Positions 9,801 to 18,141 of a DNA stretch of 64,000 nt are shown here, piece by piece. The notes under the pieces were generated by a model that saw only the letters and a list, made by a program, of their open reading frames with translations, was not told the origin of the DNA and did no database searches. Position numbers and translations under genes: made by a program. The stretch's first letter is position 1. Every line of letters starts with the position of its first letter. Where the stretch lies: the NCBI GenBank assembly GCA_030560485.1, contig JAKTTS010000004.1:1-64000 (forward strand), given 5' to 3'. The DNA is from Ascoidea tarda (nom. inval.). Lineage: Eukaryota; Ascomycota; Saccharomycetes; Ascoideales; Ascoideaceae.

Positions 9801-10773
9801 AAGAGTTTTTAAAGATTGATTCAAATTTTAAAATCATTAACAAGATGTTTGAAGTCAAATTATTTGGATATAGTTGCAAAGATCTTTCCCAAGATTTTTG
9901 AGCCAATTTTTTATCATTAAGAAACCATGAACATAAACCTATACCTATTCTAGGATCAGGACTGAAGATTGGGTTATGAATTAGGATATTTTGATAAATT
10001 TTGATTGCAGAATAATAATTTTTTTTGACAAAAAGAATGTTTGCTTTGTTAAATAAAGCAAAGCAATTGAAGGGGTCTTCTTTTAGAATTTTTTCAGTAG
10101 TTGTTAAAGACAATTCGTACTCTTCTTTTTCGAAATCGATTACTGATCTTGCTAGTTGGTTGGGGACAAAAAACGGGTTTTGATCGGATAAAATTTTAGT
10201 TGCAATTCTTAAAGTTTCGAGTTTGTAGTCAATGTTGGTTTGTAATCTTGATTTTTTAATGTATAGCCAAATCAAGAAGGACTTAAAAGTTTGTACAGTA
10301 TCCAAATTGGATATGTCGTCATTGGTATTGTTTGGGTTGGAGTAATTTTGGTAAGATTGGAAATATTGAATAGCATTATCAGTGATAAAGATAGCATCGT
10401 CGATTTGGTTTTTATTTGAAAAGGCATTTGCGATTAACAACCAAGCTTGCTTTGAAGCTTGTTCACTTTGTAGTAAGGATAGCAAAGTTTCTCTGTCTTC
10501 TAAGGATTCATTGAGGTTTATTGTGACCTCCTCGTCTTCGCCCTGGATTGGAATTGATAATTGCTGTTGTTGGGTTAATTTAATGTTAAAGTAGCTTTCA
10601 ATCTGGAATATGTAGTCCATGTAATAGGAAAGATCATCTTTCAAGGGTTGAGAAGAGGTGGAGGAAGCAACGGCGGCAGAACCGGCAGGGACAGCAGAAG
10701 CAGCAGAAGCAGCAAACGCAGAAGAGGAGAGAAGTGAAGGTGGCAATGGAGGCGAGCGAAGAGACATGGACAT
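6835..10773 (-). CDS. CTR9: Ctr9, TPR scaffold subunit of the Paf1 complex
   Basis: Largest Paf1-complex subunit; couples RNA polymerase II elongation to histone H2B ubiquitylation and H3K4/K36 methylation in the nucleus. 1312 aa, longer than the 1077-aa S. cerevisiae protein. After an Ala/Ser-rich N-terminus (1-45), the conserved N-terminal block IPIQGEDEEVTINL (about 75-90) matches the family. Many tetratricopeptide repeats then span roughly 100-960. The C-terminal third is a long charged coiled coil (from about 1000) followed by an acidic Glu/Asp-rich and basic KKKKK tail. Ser/Asn insertions between TPRs (for example about 480-510) explain the extra length. Start ATG at 10773; a second ATG two codons later is equally possible. 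A CACGTG lies 86 bp upstream. Confidence 0.94.
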   Translation of the reverse strand: MSMSLRSPPLPPSLLSSSAFAASAASAVPAGSAAVASSTSSQPLKDDLSYYMDYIFQIESYFNIKLTQQQQLSIPIQGEDEEVTINLNESLEDRETLLSLLQSEQASKQAWLLIANAFSNKNQIDDAIFITDNAIQYFQSYQNYSNPNNTNDDISNLDTVQTFKSFLIWLYIKKSRLQTNIDYKLETLRIATKILSDQNPFFVPNQLARSVIDFEKEEYELSLTTTEKILKEDPFNCFALFNKANILFVKKNYYSAIKIYQNILIHNPIFSPDPRIGIGLCSWFLNDKKLAQKSWERSLQLYPNNLTSNILLMILKFESIFKNSLQDQNFLNDYTSLINLVAYYFTQNKNNPILLIIFVSYLFSTKNYDLAENLILNFNKTENNLISSQIKSQINFWLARIYFAKANYQNSLKYFQNSANLNNDSILSKFGIGQIQLINNNIEESILTFEPLIKSNQNSLEINYLLGLLYSEKADYASNNTNQSSNPSSLNSSSLTSNSIKKNIKSCLDKSISFLEKYIKLTKDAKELPELNSYLTLSKNYESIDKKKSLKYLQNAIELIKFLNDDGNDKIPPEILNNIGVLYYLNGNFESSKSFFEIALKNNQLSEPTNLSKERDITIRYNITRVNDNDINFFQDDSHKLSNNINKISNDYNDILIDVPNYIYANIRRIYLLSKDENYVASLSNIRTLEKNITTLLNENKSNLEIRAFYGWFLRTFNKKLSIFQNAPNKNENPESNHYIQTLNDYDSHDCYSLISLANVYLLLAREYKVRNSSDESKKNGYYIKSAELFQKVLSLDSYNIFAAQGIAIIFAELNDSDYALKIFRKIRDSLNDVSIFINLGHVLIDIKQYSKAIECYEIAITRFNGGHDVITDSKYFILLGRAWYARGMGDKSLPSLMAALEYSKKALKIAKKYNNKMMIPSLKFNIAFIQFQIADFIRKLAPSRRTADELQSALSDLEEGISTLSQLAREPNPPFSPDNLNQRATMGKNTIKVQVQNELNKQLSYEKEFKEKFEEAKNYRAIERARIEKENEEYRAKELQNERELYLKRLELDNEARKWKEQMIQARIDEEEQKEKKKKKRDDDFVENESEDNGSLFGDDEENINEKQREKEKRHKGGKGKGRRSGKRKEESDEESGRHLKRRLTQKRVENEKSNEFVENSDEEIEYNLEDKEPLARKERRRGKIDEDEDDEDEDKDVEEREREERNDYDGEDNKNLGETNNSNESDSENENKDDSIMERLQLNEKSDANEEHDQENENEDKSSDDGNDNANDNAIVNSGEMENEKDEKEERVEKVANHDEDQDVSMGEVN

Positions 10774-11366
10774 GAAGTGAGTTGAAGAACGAGAGACGTA
10801 AAGATCTTGAGAAGATGGAAAAGGCCGTAAAGAAGAAAGAGCTAAAGTAAAAGTTGAGCACGTGATACATACACATGACCGGAAAAGCAGTTCTGCAGAA
10901 TTGCTCCAGAGTTTTTATTACGTCGTTGAAAATAAGCTTAAATAAAGCTGGCATCGATGGAGCAAGTTTAAGATCGTGAGAATTTATTGATAAAACGCCA
11001 AGTAACTTGAAAAAAAACCATTACCACAACAAGAAAACAAAAAGACTAGATCGTATAGAGAGAAGATAGAGATAGAGACAAAAAAAAACTAGAACCAAAA
11101 GGAAGTAGACACAGTGAAAAACTACAAAAAGAGAAAAAAAGTATAGGATAGTGGGGGAATTAAAAGAGTAAGGATTATTGGAAACAAAAGAACATTGACA
11201 TGTTGATTAGTTTAGTATAGATCTGATTTGAGTTGAGGTTTAATCAAAGTCAACTAGCATTTCAGGAATTTTATTAAAATGATTCAATTGGGTTTTCTGT
11301 AGGTTGTGCCAAAAAAATAAATATATCAATCCAATCAATTTAATTAATTGTCCTGTTTTGAACCAA
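10774..11366. promoter_or_regulatory. CTR9 promoter and NCE102 3' flank
   Basis: Tandem minus-strand arrangement. CACGTG at 10859-10864 is the only recognisable motif. The rest is purine-rich on the plus strand (AGA/GAAAA runs, 10990-11190), that is, pyrimidine-rich on the transcribed side, as in many yeast promoters. Confidence 0.5.
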
Positions 11367-11879
11367 TTAGACTTGAGACATTGTTGGAACACCAACTTTT
11401 GGAGCATTATTGTTGTTATATTTGTGACCAAATGGACCACCAGACATGAATTTTCTAGCAATGAAAAATAATAAACCTAAAGAACCAAAAAAACAGAAAT
11501 AGAGGAATGTAACCAAAGCTTGAGATTTTCTGCATCTTGACTCACTTCCCTCGCAAATTGCGTTTGAATTAAGATAAGATTGATTTGAACATGAATGAGT
11601 TCTGATACCAACAGCCAAGGCGGTTGCAGCACTGAAGGTGAAAATGGCATTCAATAGTTCGAATGTCAACAAAATAACAGGCCAGGCCAATGAGGTCATA
11701 AATTCAGCTAAAAACCCGTAGACACTGGAAAACAAAAGACCCCATAAAGAGGCCCACAAACAGATATTAACTCTGCCATGAGATGAGTCCTGCGTAGCGA
11801 TTAAGGAGCATGCCAACCCGAGAGAAATGATGTACCAAACAGTGTTCCAAGTACGAATTCCAAGTTCGAGAAAATTCAT
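11367..11879 (-). CDS. NCE102: Nce102-like MARVEL-domain plasma membrane protein
   Basis: Tetraspan MARVEL protein of eisosome/MCC membrane compartments, known to act in sphingolipid sensing and Pil1 organisation. 170 aa (173 in S. cerevisiae). Four hydrophobic segments are visible. The conserved stretch AVGIRTHSC is followed by NAICEGSESRCRKSQALV in the second luminal/extracellular part, and the C-terminus VGVPTMSQV corresponds to VGVPTISQV of the yeast protein. The frame stays open further upstream, but 11879 is the first ATG and gives the family length. It stands upstream of CTR9 on the same strand with its own 5' region. Confidence 0.94.
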   Translation of the reverse strand: MNFLELGIRTWNTVWYIISLGLACSLIATQDSSHGRVNICLWASLWGLLFSSVYGFLAEFMTSLAWPVILLTFELLNAIFTFSAATALAVGIRTHSCSNQSYLNSNAICEGSESRCRKSQALVTFLYFCFFGSLGLLFFIARKFMSGGPFGHKYNNNNAPKVGVPTMSQV

Positions 11880-12372
11880 ATTCAGAAGGTGATTGTAAAA
11901 AAAATAGATCAGGTATAATAAGGCAAAGTACAAATTGATGTAAAAGACGTCGATAAATATAGTGGTGAACAAATTGCAAGCGTTCTAAGTGACAAAATTA
12001 ACAGATCAATGAAGAATAGCAATGGCAAATGTGAAAGAGGATGGAACACAATTGTATTTATATGGATCAAACAGGGCTTTTATATTTGCTTTGGGATCAC
12101 AGCACCAGTCGGGAAATTACAAAACAAGCCAAACCCGATCATTCCTCGCTCCGTCGCAGTTGCTGAGCTGAGCTCTTGTCCGCCCTCGATTGCTCTCCGC
12201 CCGCAGCGCCGCGCCGAGGCTCACGTGTCCATAGCAAGTGCGTCGCCCACGCTCACGCAGCAGTCACGCGACTACTCACGTGTCTGTGTCAATCCTCAAC
12301 GGCAATCTCAGTCCGTTGAGTCTTCATCAGCACCAACTCCACCAATTCCACCAATTCCACCATCCTCCAACA
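11880..12372. promoter_or_regulatory. Divergent NCE102/PHB1 promoter with GC-rich island and two E-boxes
   Basis: Between divergent NCE102 and PHB1. The 12120-12300 part is strikingly GC-rich for this genome and carries CACGTG at 12222-12227 and 12277-12282, 96-151 bp before PHB1, with further CTCACG/GTCACG half-sites between them. The spacing of 55 bp and the setting suggest a bHLH (Cbf1-type) element. Confidence 0.6.
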
Positions 12373-13227
12373 ATGTCCAGAGTCGTTGATTTCCTAGCCA
12401 GAGTTGCCATTCCTGCCGGTATTGCCTTGTCAAGTCTCCAGTATGCCATGTATGACGTCAAAGGGGGCTCCAGAGCTGTTATATTTGACAGGCTTTCTGG
12501 TGTTCAGCAAAACGTTGTTGGCGAAGGCACTCATTTTCTAGTTCCCTGGTTGCAAAAGGCAGTCATATTCGATGTCAGAACAAAACCAAAAAACATCACT
12601 ACCACAACCGGCTCCAAAGATTTGCAAATGGTTTCCCTAACTTTAAGAGTCTTGCACAGGCCTGATGTTATAAAATTGCCCAAAATTTATCAAACTCTAG
12701 GTCTAGACTATGACGAAAGAGTCTTGCCCTCAATTGGAAACGAAGTGCTTAAGTCAATTGTTGCTCAATTTGATGCTGCCGAATTAATCACTCAAAGAGA
12801 AATTGTATCCCAAAGAATCAGACAAGAATTGGCGCACAGATCAACTGAGTTCAACATAAAATTGGAAGACGTTTCTATAACCCATATGAACTTTGGTAAA
12901 GAATTCACTAAGGCCGTTGAACAAAAACAAATTGCTCAACAAGACGCTGAAAGAGCTAAATTCATTGTGGAAAAAGCCGAACAAGAAAGACAAGCCGCTG
13001 TTATTAGAGCAGAAGGTGAGGCAGAAGCTGCTGAAACTATTTCAAAGGCTCTCGACAAAGCCGGTGACGGTTTATTGTTGATCAGAAGAATCGATGCTTC
13101 AAAAGACATTGCAACTACTTTAGCTGCCTCTTCAAATGTCACCTATTTACCAAGTAACTCGTCTTCAAATTCAAGTTCCCACTCAACTGGCACTCCAAGT
13201 TCTTTATTATTGAATTTAGGTCGCTAA
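12373..13227 (+). CDS. PHB1: Prohibitin Phb1
   Basis: Subunit of the inner-mitochondrial-membrane prohibitin ring, which acts as scaffold/holdase for respiratory chain proteins and the m-AAA protease. 284 aa (287 in S. cerevisiae). A short N-terminal membrane anchor (about 8-26) precedes YDVKGGSRAVIFDR. The SPFH/PHB domain includes VVGEGTHFLVPWLQKA and DLQMVSLTLRVLHRP. It is followed by the coiled-coil segment (EQKQIAQQDAERAKFIVEKAE) and the conserved ending LLLNLGR. The start is the first ATG, matching the family N-terminus. The tail between the coiled coil and the C-terminus is Ser/Asn-rich. No in-frame CTG was seen. Confidence 0.97.
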   Translation: MSRVVDFLARVAIPAGIALSSLQYAMYDVKGGSRAVIFDRLSGVQQNVVGEGTHFLVPWLQKAVIFDVRTKPKNITTTTGSKDLQMVSLTLRVLHRPDVIKLPKIYQTLGLDYDERVLPSIGNEVLKSIVAQFDAAELITQREIVSQRIRQELAHRSTEFNIKLEDVSITHMNFGKEFTKAVEQKQIAQQDAERAKFIVEKAEQERQAAVIRAEGEAEAAETISKALDKAGDGLLLIRRIDASKDIATTLAASSNVTYLPSNSSSNSSSHSTGTPSSLLLNLGR

Positions 13228-13442
13228 ACAATATTATAAATATCTCACTTCTCATATTTATATTTATATTTATATCTTTATTATATTTATGTATATAGCA
13301 CTAAAGTTAACTCTATTTTAATTTTATTTTCAACAAGTTCACAATAAATACAACAAACCATTATACTTTTTCACCCACGCTGATTCATTTTTTATTTTTT
13401 TTGCTTTATATTATATTATAACTCTTATAGAAATATTATAAT

Positions 13443-14732
13443 TCAAGCAACATCAACCATATCATCATCTATATCATCGTCATCATCGTCATCGTCATCG
13501 TTATTTTCATCCGACTTATTATCGTTCAAATCTTCCCCATTTTTCTTTCTTTTTTCTTCATCCACCAATTGCTTGTATTCTTGTTTTAAACAATATTTAG
13601 ATGAATAAGGCCCTTTTTTAATAAATATAGCAATTTTCTCTAAACTTTCCTTCAAATAACTCTCAGGTTGATTCGTTTTGTCTTTCAATCCCTTTAATGT
13701 CCAATAATCAAGCTCACTGAATAATCTTATTAATAAATCCAATAAATCTTGCTGTGGCATTCTAATTGCCCTACCTTCTGATTTCTTAAGATTCTCCTTC
13801 AAAATATCTTTATCAAACAACGACAGCTCTTTATCTCCCTTAAGACTTGGCCCTGTTGATCCTGTCTTAGCTTCCATCTCGCCAATCTCCTGGACCCTTG
13901 GTCTATCTGGTCTTTTGGATGCAATTTCTTTTCTTCGCTTAATAACATTAACATAATTTCTATCACTCATCGAAGGCATCACTTTGCAATCATGACATAT
14001 TTTGCCAACTAGTGCTGTTCTTTTGGGAATAGTTTTCACAAAAGGTGAATACCTTCTTTGATTATTGTTATTGCTATTGTCATTAGTATTATTGTTTTTG
14101 TTGTTGTTATTATTGTAATTATTGTAGTTATTTCCAAACCTATTTCTATAAAAGGATTTTTTATCAATTTTTTTATTATTGATTATATTATTAGAATTGT
14201 TGTTAGAGTTTGTTGAGTCATCTTTTGAGTGTCTTTTCAAATCACTTTCAGTAAAAACATATTGGTTCTGAACATCTTTGTTAAGAACTTGTAAATCGTA
14301 TTCATGTGGCAAATCCTTTAATTCTTGATTATCTTGATCAATTAGTAGCTTGATATTGTTCAACGGATCACTTTGTTCAATTCTTAATTTACCAAATTGT
14401 TTGCCGGCAAATTTGTCTATATCGACTAGTTGCTCTGATAAAAAAGTGGGTAATTTGACCAACCACACTCTATTCGACGCCCTTAAAAGATTTAAATCCA
14501 ATGAATCACTTTCATTAATGTCTTCAAAATTGTTGTTCATCAAAGAAACTGGATTTTCTCTTTTTACAAATTTCCCATCATAATTAATATCGCTATTACT
14601 ATTACTATTACTATTTTCATTTTTAACACTAACACTGGGATTTATGTCGCTATTGATATTCCTGCTAGTGATGTCGTTTGGAATTTGAGACACTAATTCA
14701 TCTTTAATATTTGGGTGTGAGCCTATATTCAT
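13443..14732 (-). CDS. TFG2: TFIIF beta subunit (Rap30 homologue)
   Basis: General transcription factor subunit that escorts RNA polymerase II to promoters and stabilises initiation complexes. 429 aa (400 in S. cerevisiae). The N-terminal dimerisation domain begins at RVWLVKLPTFLSEQ (about 90). A poly-Asn linker (about 180-220) precedes the conserved GKICHDCKVMPSMSDRNY block. The C-terminal winged helix includes DLLDLLIRLFSELDYWTLKGLKDKTNQPESYLKESLEKIA. It ends in an Asp-rich tail. The frame is open six codons further upstream, but the first ATG is at 14732. The upstream region carries a perfect 18-bp palindrome centred on CACGTG. Confidence 0.95.
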   Translation of the reverse strand: MNIGSHPNIKDELVSQIPNDITSRNINSDINPSVSVKNENSNSNSNSDINYDGKFVKRENPVSLMNNNFEDINESDSLDLNLLRASNRVWLVKLPTFLSEQLVDIDKFAGKQFGKLRIEQSDPLNNIKLLIDQDNQELKDLPHEYDLQVLNKDVQNQYVFTESDLKRHSKDDSTNSNNNSNNIINNKKIDKKSFYRNRFGNNYNNYNNNNNKNNNTNDNSNNNNQRRYSPFVKTIPKRTALVGKICHDCKVMPSMSDRNYVNVIKRRKEIASKRPDRPRVQEIGEMEAKTGSTGPSLKGDKELSLFDKDILKENLKKSEGRAIRMPQQDLLDLLIRLFSELDYWTLKGLKDKTNQPESYLKESLEKIAIFIKKGPYSSKYCLKQEYKQLVDEEKRKKNGEDLNDNKSDENNDDDDDDDDDIDDDMVDVA

Positions 14733-15138
14733 AATTAGCTGACAAAACAAAAAGACTAAAGAAACAACAAGTAAGAAATAAGGTGTGAAATAATATAGGC
14801 GACAAAATCAAAATCAAATCAAATCAAATCAAATCAAATTGCAAAAAGGATTGATTGGGCTAGATTCTTTATCTCTTTCAACACAAGTGAGTATCTCTCC
14901 TACTAGCTCTTGCTATCTTTATCGGTTTATGCCTTTCAGTTGAAATACGTTTTTCTGTTATCGTTTTTGAGAAAAGTAAGTACAGCACGTGCTGTACCGT
15001 TTTAGAAGAGACATCCTACACACAAAGAGAAGATCAAAGCTAAGACAGAAATTGAATACATTGTTATATATTAGAATAGAATTGAATCAACAGAAGATGG
15101 TCAGCTGAAATGTAATGATCAACGCATTATTATACAAT
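14733..15138. promoter_or_regulatory. TFG2 upstream region: (AAATC)n repeat and CACGTG palindrome
   Basis: Contains six 5-bp AAATC units at 14811-14840 and a perfect 18-bp palindrome at 14980-14997 (half-site GTACAGCAC, core CACGTG at 14986-14991) 250 bp upstream of TFG2. The far end is the 3' flank of RPL38. Confidence 0.65.
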
Positions 15139-15862
15139 TTAAGCAATAGTAACAATTTTTAAATCTGGTGGTAAAGATTGTTGCAATTTGGAAGCCTTGT
15201 CATCATCACTTAAAACTAAAGTGTAAAGATTTTTTGAAGCTCTGATTTTAAATTTGGTTTCTTTGTATTTTTTACCAACACCATTGACTTTGAGATTAGA
15301 TTTGACAGTAGCTAATTTAACGTCTTTTCTTCTTGACAATTCAAGAAATTGTTTGATATCTTTGATTTCACGCTATTATTAAAGAATATGTTAGTATTGT
15401 TGCTTTTATCTCTCATCTATGAGGGCCAATGATATCTTTTACTTCTATTGATAATCTGAAGCCAGTTTATCTAAAACATTAGGAGTTTTTTGTGCAATAT
15501 CATATAAAAGAATTAGTTATGAGAAATTTTCTAGAATATAACTTTTTGTGCTTCTATGATATTGATAGGATTGAAATTAATTTCTTGAAATTAGAAATAT
15601 TGTAATTGGGGATTTAATTAATGGCTTGTGTTACTTTTATTTTCAATTACGCACATAGACCTTTTATACGATTGACCAAATAATTTGGCTCTGCTACAGT
15701 TATTGATTTTTTTGAGCACAAAACCTGAATAATTAGGCGTTTTGTGTTATGGAATGAAAAATATCAATAAGTGGATTATCTTTGAATATCATTTTCTCTG
15801 GCTTATACAAAATAGAGTGGACGAAAGTAAAGGATTTAACTCAGATTTGAACATACAGCCAT
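15139..15862 (-). CDS. RPL38: 60S ribosomal protein L38 (eL38), spliced from two exons
   Basis: Large-subunit ribosomal protein. Complement of exon 1 15857-15862 (ATGGCT, Met-Ala) joined to exon 2 15139-15372. The 484-nt intron has donor GTATGT (15856-15851), branch point TACTAAC (15396-15390) and acceptor TAG (15375-15373). The join gives MAREIKDIKQFLELSRR, which closely follows the yeast L38 N-terminus, and a 79-residue protein (family 78). The body contains TKFKIRASKNLYTL and SLPPDLKI, characteristic of eL38. Two CACGTG motifs (16008, 16031) lie 146 and 169 bp upstream. The only doubt is whether an additional 5' UTR intron exists. Confidence 0.95.
15373..15856 (-). other. Intron of RPL38
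   Basis: 484-nt spliceosomal intron two codons into the gene, with donor GTATGT, exact TACTAAC branch point and TAG acceptor 15 nt downstream of the branch motif. I looked for C/D-box signatures of an intronic snoRNA and saw none convincing. Confidence 0.93.
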
Positions 15863-16007
15863 CTTAGAAATATTATTAGTTCTTGAAAGTAGAAATTGTT
15901 GATAGTATCGGCAATGACAATTACAAGCTTAGTCTTCAGTGATATAATTTTGGATGGTGGTTTGAAAAAATTACTCCAAAACTGCAGCTTAAAAAATCCA
16001 ATCTAGG

Positions 16008-16036
16008 CACGTGAGCGTAAATATATAAAACACGTG
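16008..16036. promoter_or_regulatory. Paired CACGTG motifs flanking a TATA-like run
   Basis: CACGTG at 16008-16013 and 16031-16036 flank ATATATAAA (16021-16029). They lie upstream of minus-strand RPL38 and 3' of PRP18. Cbf1-type sites are known at ribosomal protein genes in several non-Saccharomyces yeasts; a direct role here is inferred. Confidence 0.6.
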
Positions 16037-16131
16037 CTTGTATACAGGGCTTGATAGAGCCCTGATACATCACCAGATTGGGAACCGTTCTGTGTGACAC
16101 AAAAAGCGCGTGGACCGCGGCTCGATTCTCC

Positions 16132-16923
16132 TCAGGGTCGTTCATCTGTTGGGAATCGCTTTTCAGCAAAGGTGATGAGTCTTTTGATGGACGTTATCCA
16201 CTTTCTTGTCTTCTCGTCGCTCATTATATTAGCTATCTGCTTCTCCCCAGTGATCTTTCCCTGCGCACTTCTGGCATGAATTCCTACCTGAATAACCCCA
16301 ATTGGCCATGCAACGTTCCCAATGCTCAATTTTAAATAGTAGTCATTTGATAGCTTGTAATTTCGCTGTTGCAAATAGTACAATACGCTGAACAACGACG
16401 GGATCAACTCGTTATTATTCTTTAATGTTTTTTTGCGTAGTCGCACCAACAATGGCACCAAATTTCGTTTCGTCTCAACCACCATTTTCTTCTCTTCCTC
16501 TATTTTCTCGATTGTTAAGTTGTCGGTTTCGTTGTTGAATTTCTTAACAAGATCACTCAAATTCTCCTCGATTTTCATATCCCATTGCTTTACCAAAAAG
16601 ATAATGTATCTTCTCATTTGAATGTAAATCTTATCAATGCAGTCTTCTCGACTCACGTCATTGATATTTAATTTGAAATTTACCGAACTGTATATCGAAC
16701 CCTCCTTTAGCAAATATTTTGTTATCCTCTCTTGCCTTTTATGTTTCTTCTCTGCTTTTAGTAGTCGAATCAAAACATCAAGATCATCTTCATCAGTCTT
16801 CTGCACCGGTTCGTTGTACTTTTTTAGCATTGAGTTAATCTCTTCTTTTCGAAGACCTTTGTAGTCTACTTTTGTCAAACACACAGATCTGTCTTCTTTG
16901 CTCTTATCCTCTACCATTGTCAT
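16132..16923 (-). CDS. PRP18: Pre-mRNA splicing factor Prp18
   Basis: Second-step splicing factor that acts with Slu7 at the U5 snRNP to stabilise exon alignment. 263 aa (251 in S. cerevisiae). The N-terminal SFM-type motif GLRKEEINSMLKKYNEPV (about 23-40) resembles that of longer metazoan Prp18 proteins rather than the S. cerevisiae one. The C-terminal five-helix domain includes the invariant LSIGNVAWPIGV loop and GIHARSAQGKI, and ends EKTRKWITSIKRLITF. The frame is open six codons further upstream but the first ATG is 16923, with another at 16917. It shares the minus strand with RPL38 downstream. Confidence 0.94.
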   Translation of the reverse strand: MTMVEDKSKEDRSVCLTKVDYKGLRKEEINSMLKKYNEPVQKTDEDDLDVLIRLLKAEKKHKRQERITKYLLKEGSIYSSVNFKLNINDVSREDCIDKIYIQMRRYIIFLVKQWDMKIEENLSDLVKKFNNETDNLTIEKIEEEKKMVVETKRNLVPLLVRLRKKTLKNNNELIPSLFSVLYYLQQRNYKLSNDYYLKLSIGNVAWPIGVIQVGIHARSAQGKITGEKQIANIMSDEKTRKWITSIKRLITFAEKRFPTDERP

Positions 16924-18141
16924 AACCAGTTCACCTATCACCTATTTCCATTTCATACTACACTGCTTTTTCATCGATGCCTTTAAGTAAAAAACTTAAA
17001 GTTCGCATCTTTTCCGCGAACCAAACTCTTTTTCTTCCTCTCACTCAAATCGTTCTCGAATCTTAACATTGTTGTTGTTGAATAAACCAAATGCTGATTT
17101 ACATTTAATTTCTGATATTTTTCTACGGAATCAACTGGAGATAGCTCAAAACCTTTAAAAAATTCCAGTTGTTAAGACTATAATGACTATGAAGAATACT
17201 AAAGTGGAAATGTGGAAATGCCAAAAACTCCACTAATAAACTTCAAAATAGTTGAGCAGCAACTGACAATAGCTAGCACTAGCTAACGATATTTAGCAAT
17301 GAGCAGGAATGGTTGAGAAAGATTATCTACGACATAGAGAAAGCACAATTCGTATTTAACTCATATTCAATTCGTATTCAACTCACACCCAATTCGTCTA
17401 CTTTTTTAATCACATCGTATGCTTTTTGAATGATTTTTAACAAAAACATAAAATCAGCAAAGCCCAAACTTTAATCTCGGATCTTTTATTGTTTCTTATT
17501 TTGTTTCCTTTCGGCTACAAATTGTTTATATAACTGAATATTAATTTAGTTTACGGATGAATCTCAACCACACAATGACAAAATCACTATCCACTATCCA
17601 GAGTTTCTCTTTAATTTCACATAATTTGGAATTTCAACAAATCCTTTATCATATTTGCTGCTTTGGTCATTAAAATGAGGCTGCACCTTAACTATTGGAA
17701 AAAAATCACTTTTTTTTAAAAATTACTCTATGAATGGTCCATTATTTTCATTTTGTCTTTTGTTTCCTTTCTCAAGTTATTCATGACGCTCACTATCAAG
17801 GGTTTAATCTAAGAACTTTCTCCTTCCTTAATCCGATCCGAATATAAACCTTGCTTTTCTCTATACTAACGAGCTTCTTCAATTCCCATTTTTTCTTATT
17901 GAATTACATTTCCAATTAAAATGTTGTTTCTCTGGAATCTATTGGAGCCAATTGTTTCCTTAATTCCCTGAACTCCGTTTCTTTAAATTATATAAATCAA
18001 TCATACTATCCTTCTTTAAAATTTGAATTCTTATCAATTTCACAGTTCTTGATAATTAAATATTTCTAAAATCTATCATTAATAATAATATTATTATTAT
18101 TAATTATCTTTAATTTAATACTGTTTTGGAAATAGTTAATC
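16924..18141. promoter_or_regulatory. Long divergent promoter between PRP18 and the PDR transporter
   Basis: 1.2 kb without a gene. It holds an inverted repeat CTTTAAGT/ACTTAAAG at 16981-17001 directly abutting GTTCGC (17001) / GCGAAC (17016-17021). A 22-bp direct repeat is present 2.5 times from 17346 (units start CAATTCGTAT at 17346 and 17368, partial at 17390). A CCGATCCG direct repeat at 17833 lies next to TATAAA (17843-17848), 300 bp before the transporter. The CGG-direct-repeat arrangement is reminiscent of zinc-cluster drug-response elements, but does not match the Saccharomyces TCCGYGGA or Candida CGGN4CGG sites. Confidence 0.5.

Noticed and set aside
12238-12372. Longer PHB1 N-terminus
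   Set aside because: The in-frame extension has no ATG, is GC-rich promoter sequence and would disrupt the conserved prohibitin N-terminus.
15373-15856. Intronic snoRNA in RPL38
   Set aside because: No C box plus D box pair or H/ACA layout could be seen on either strand.
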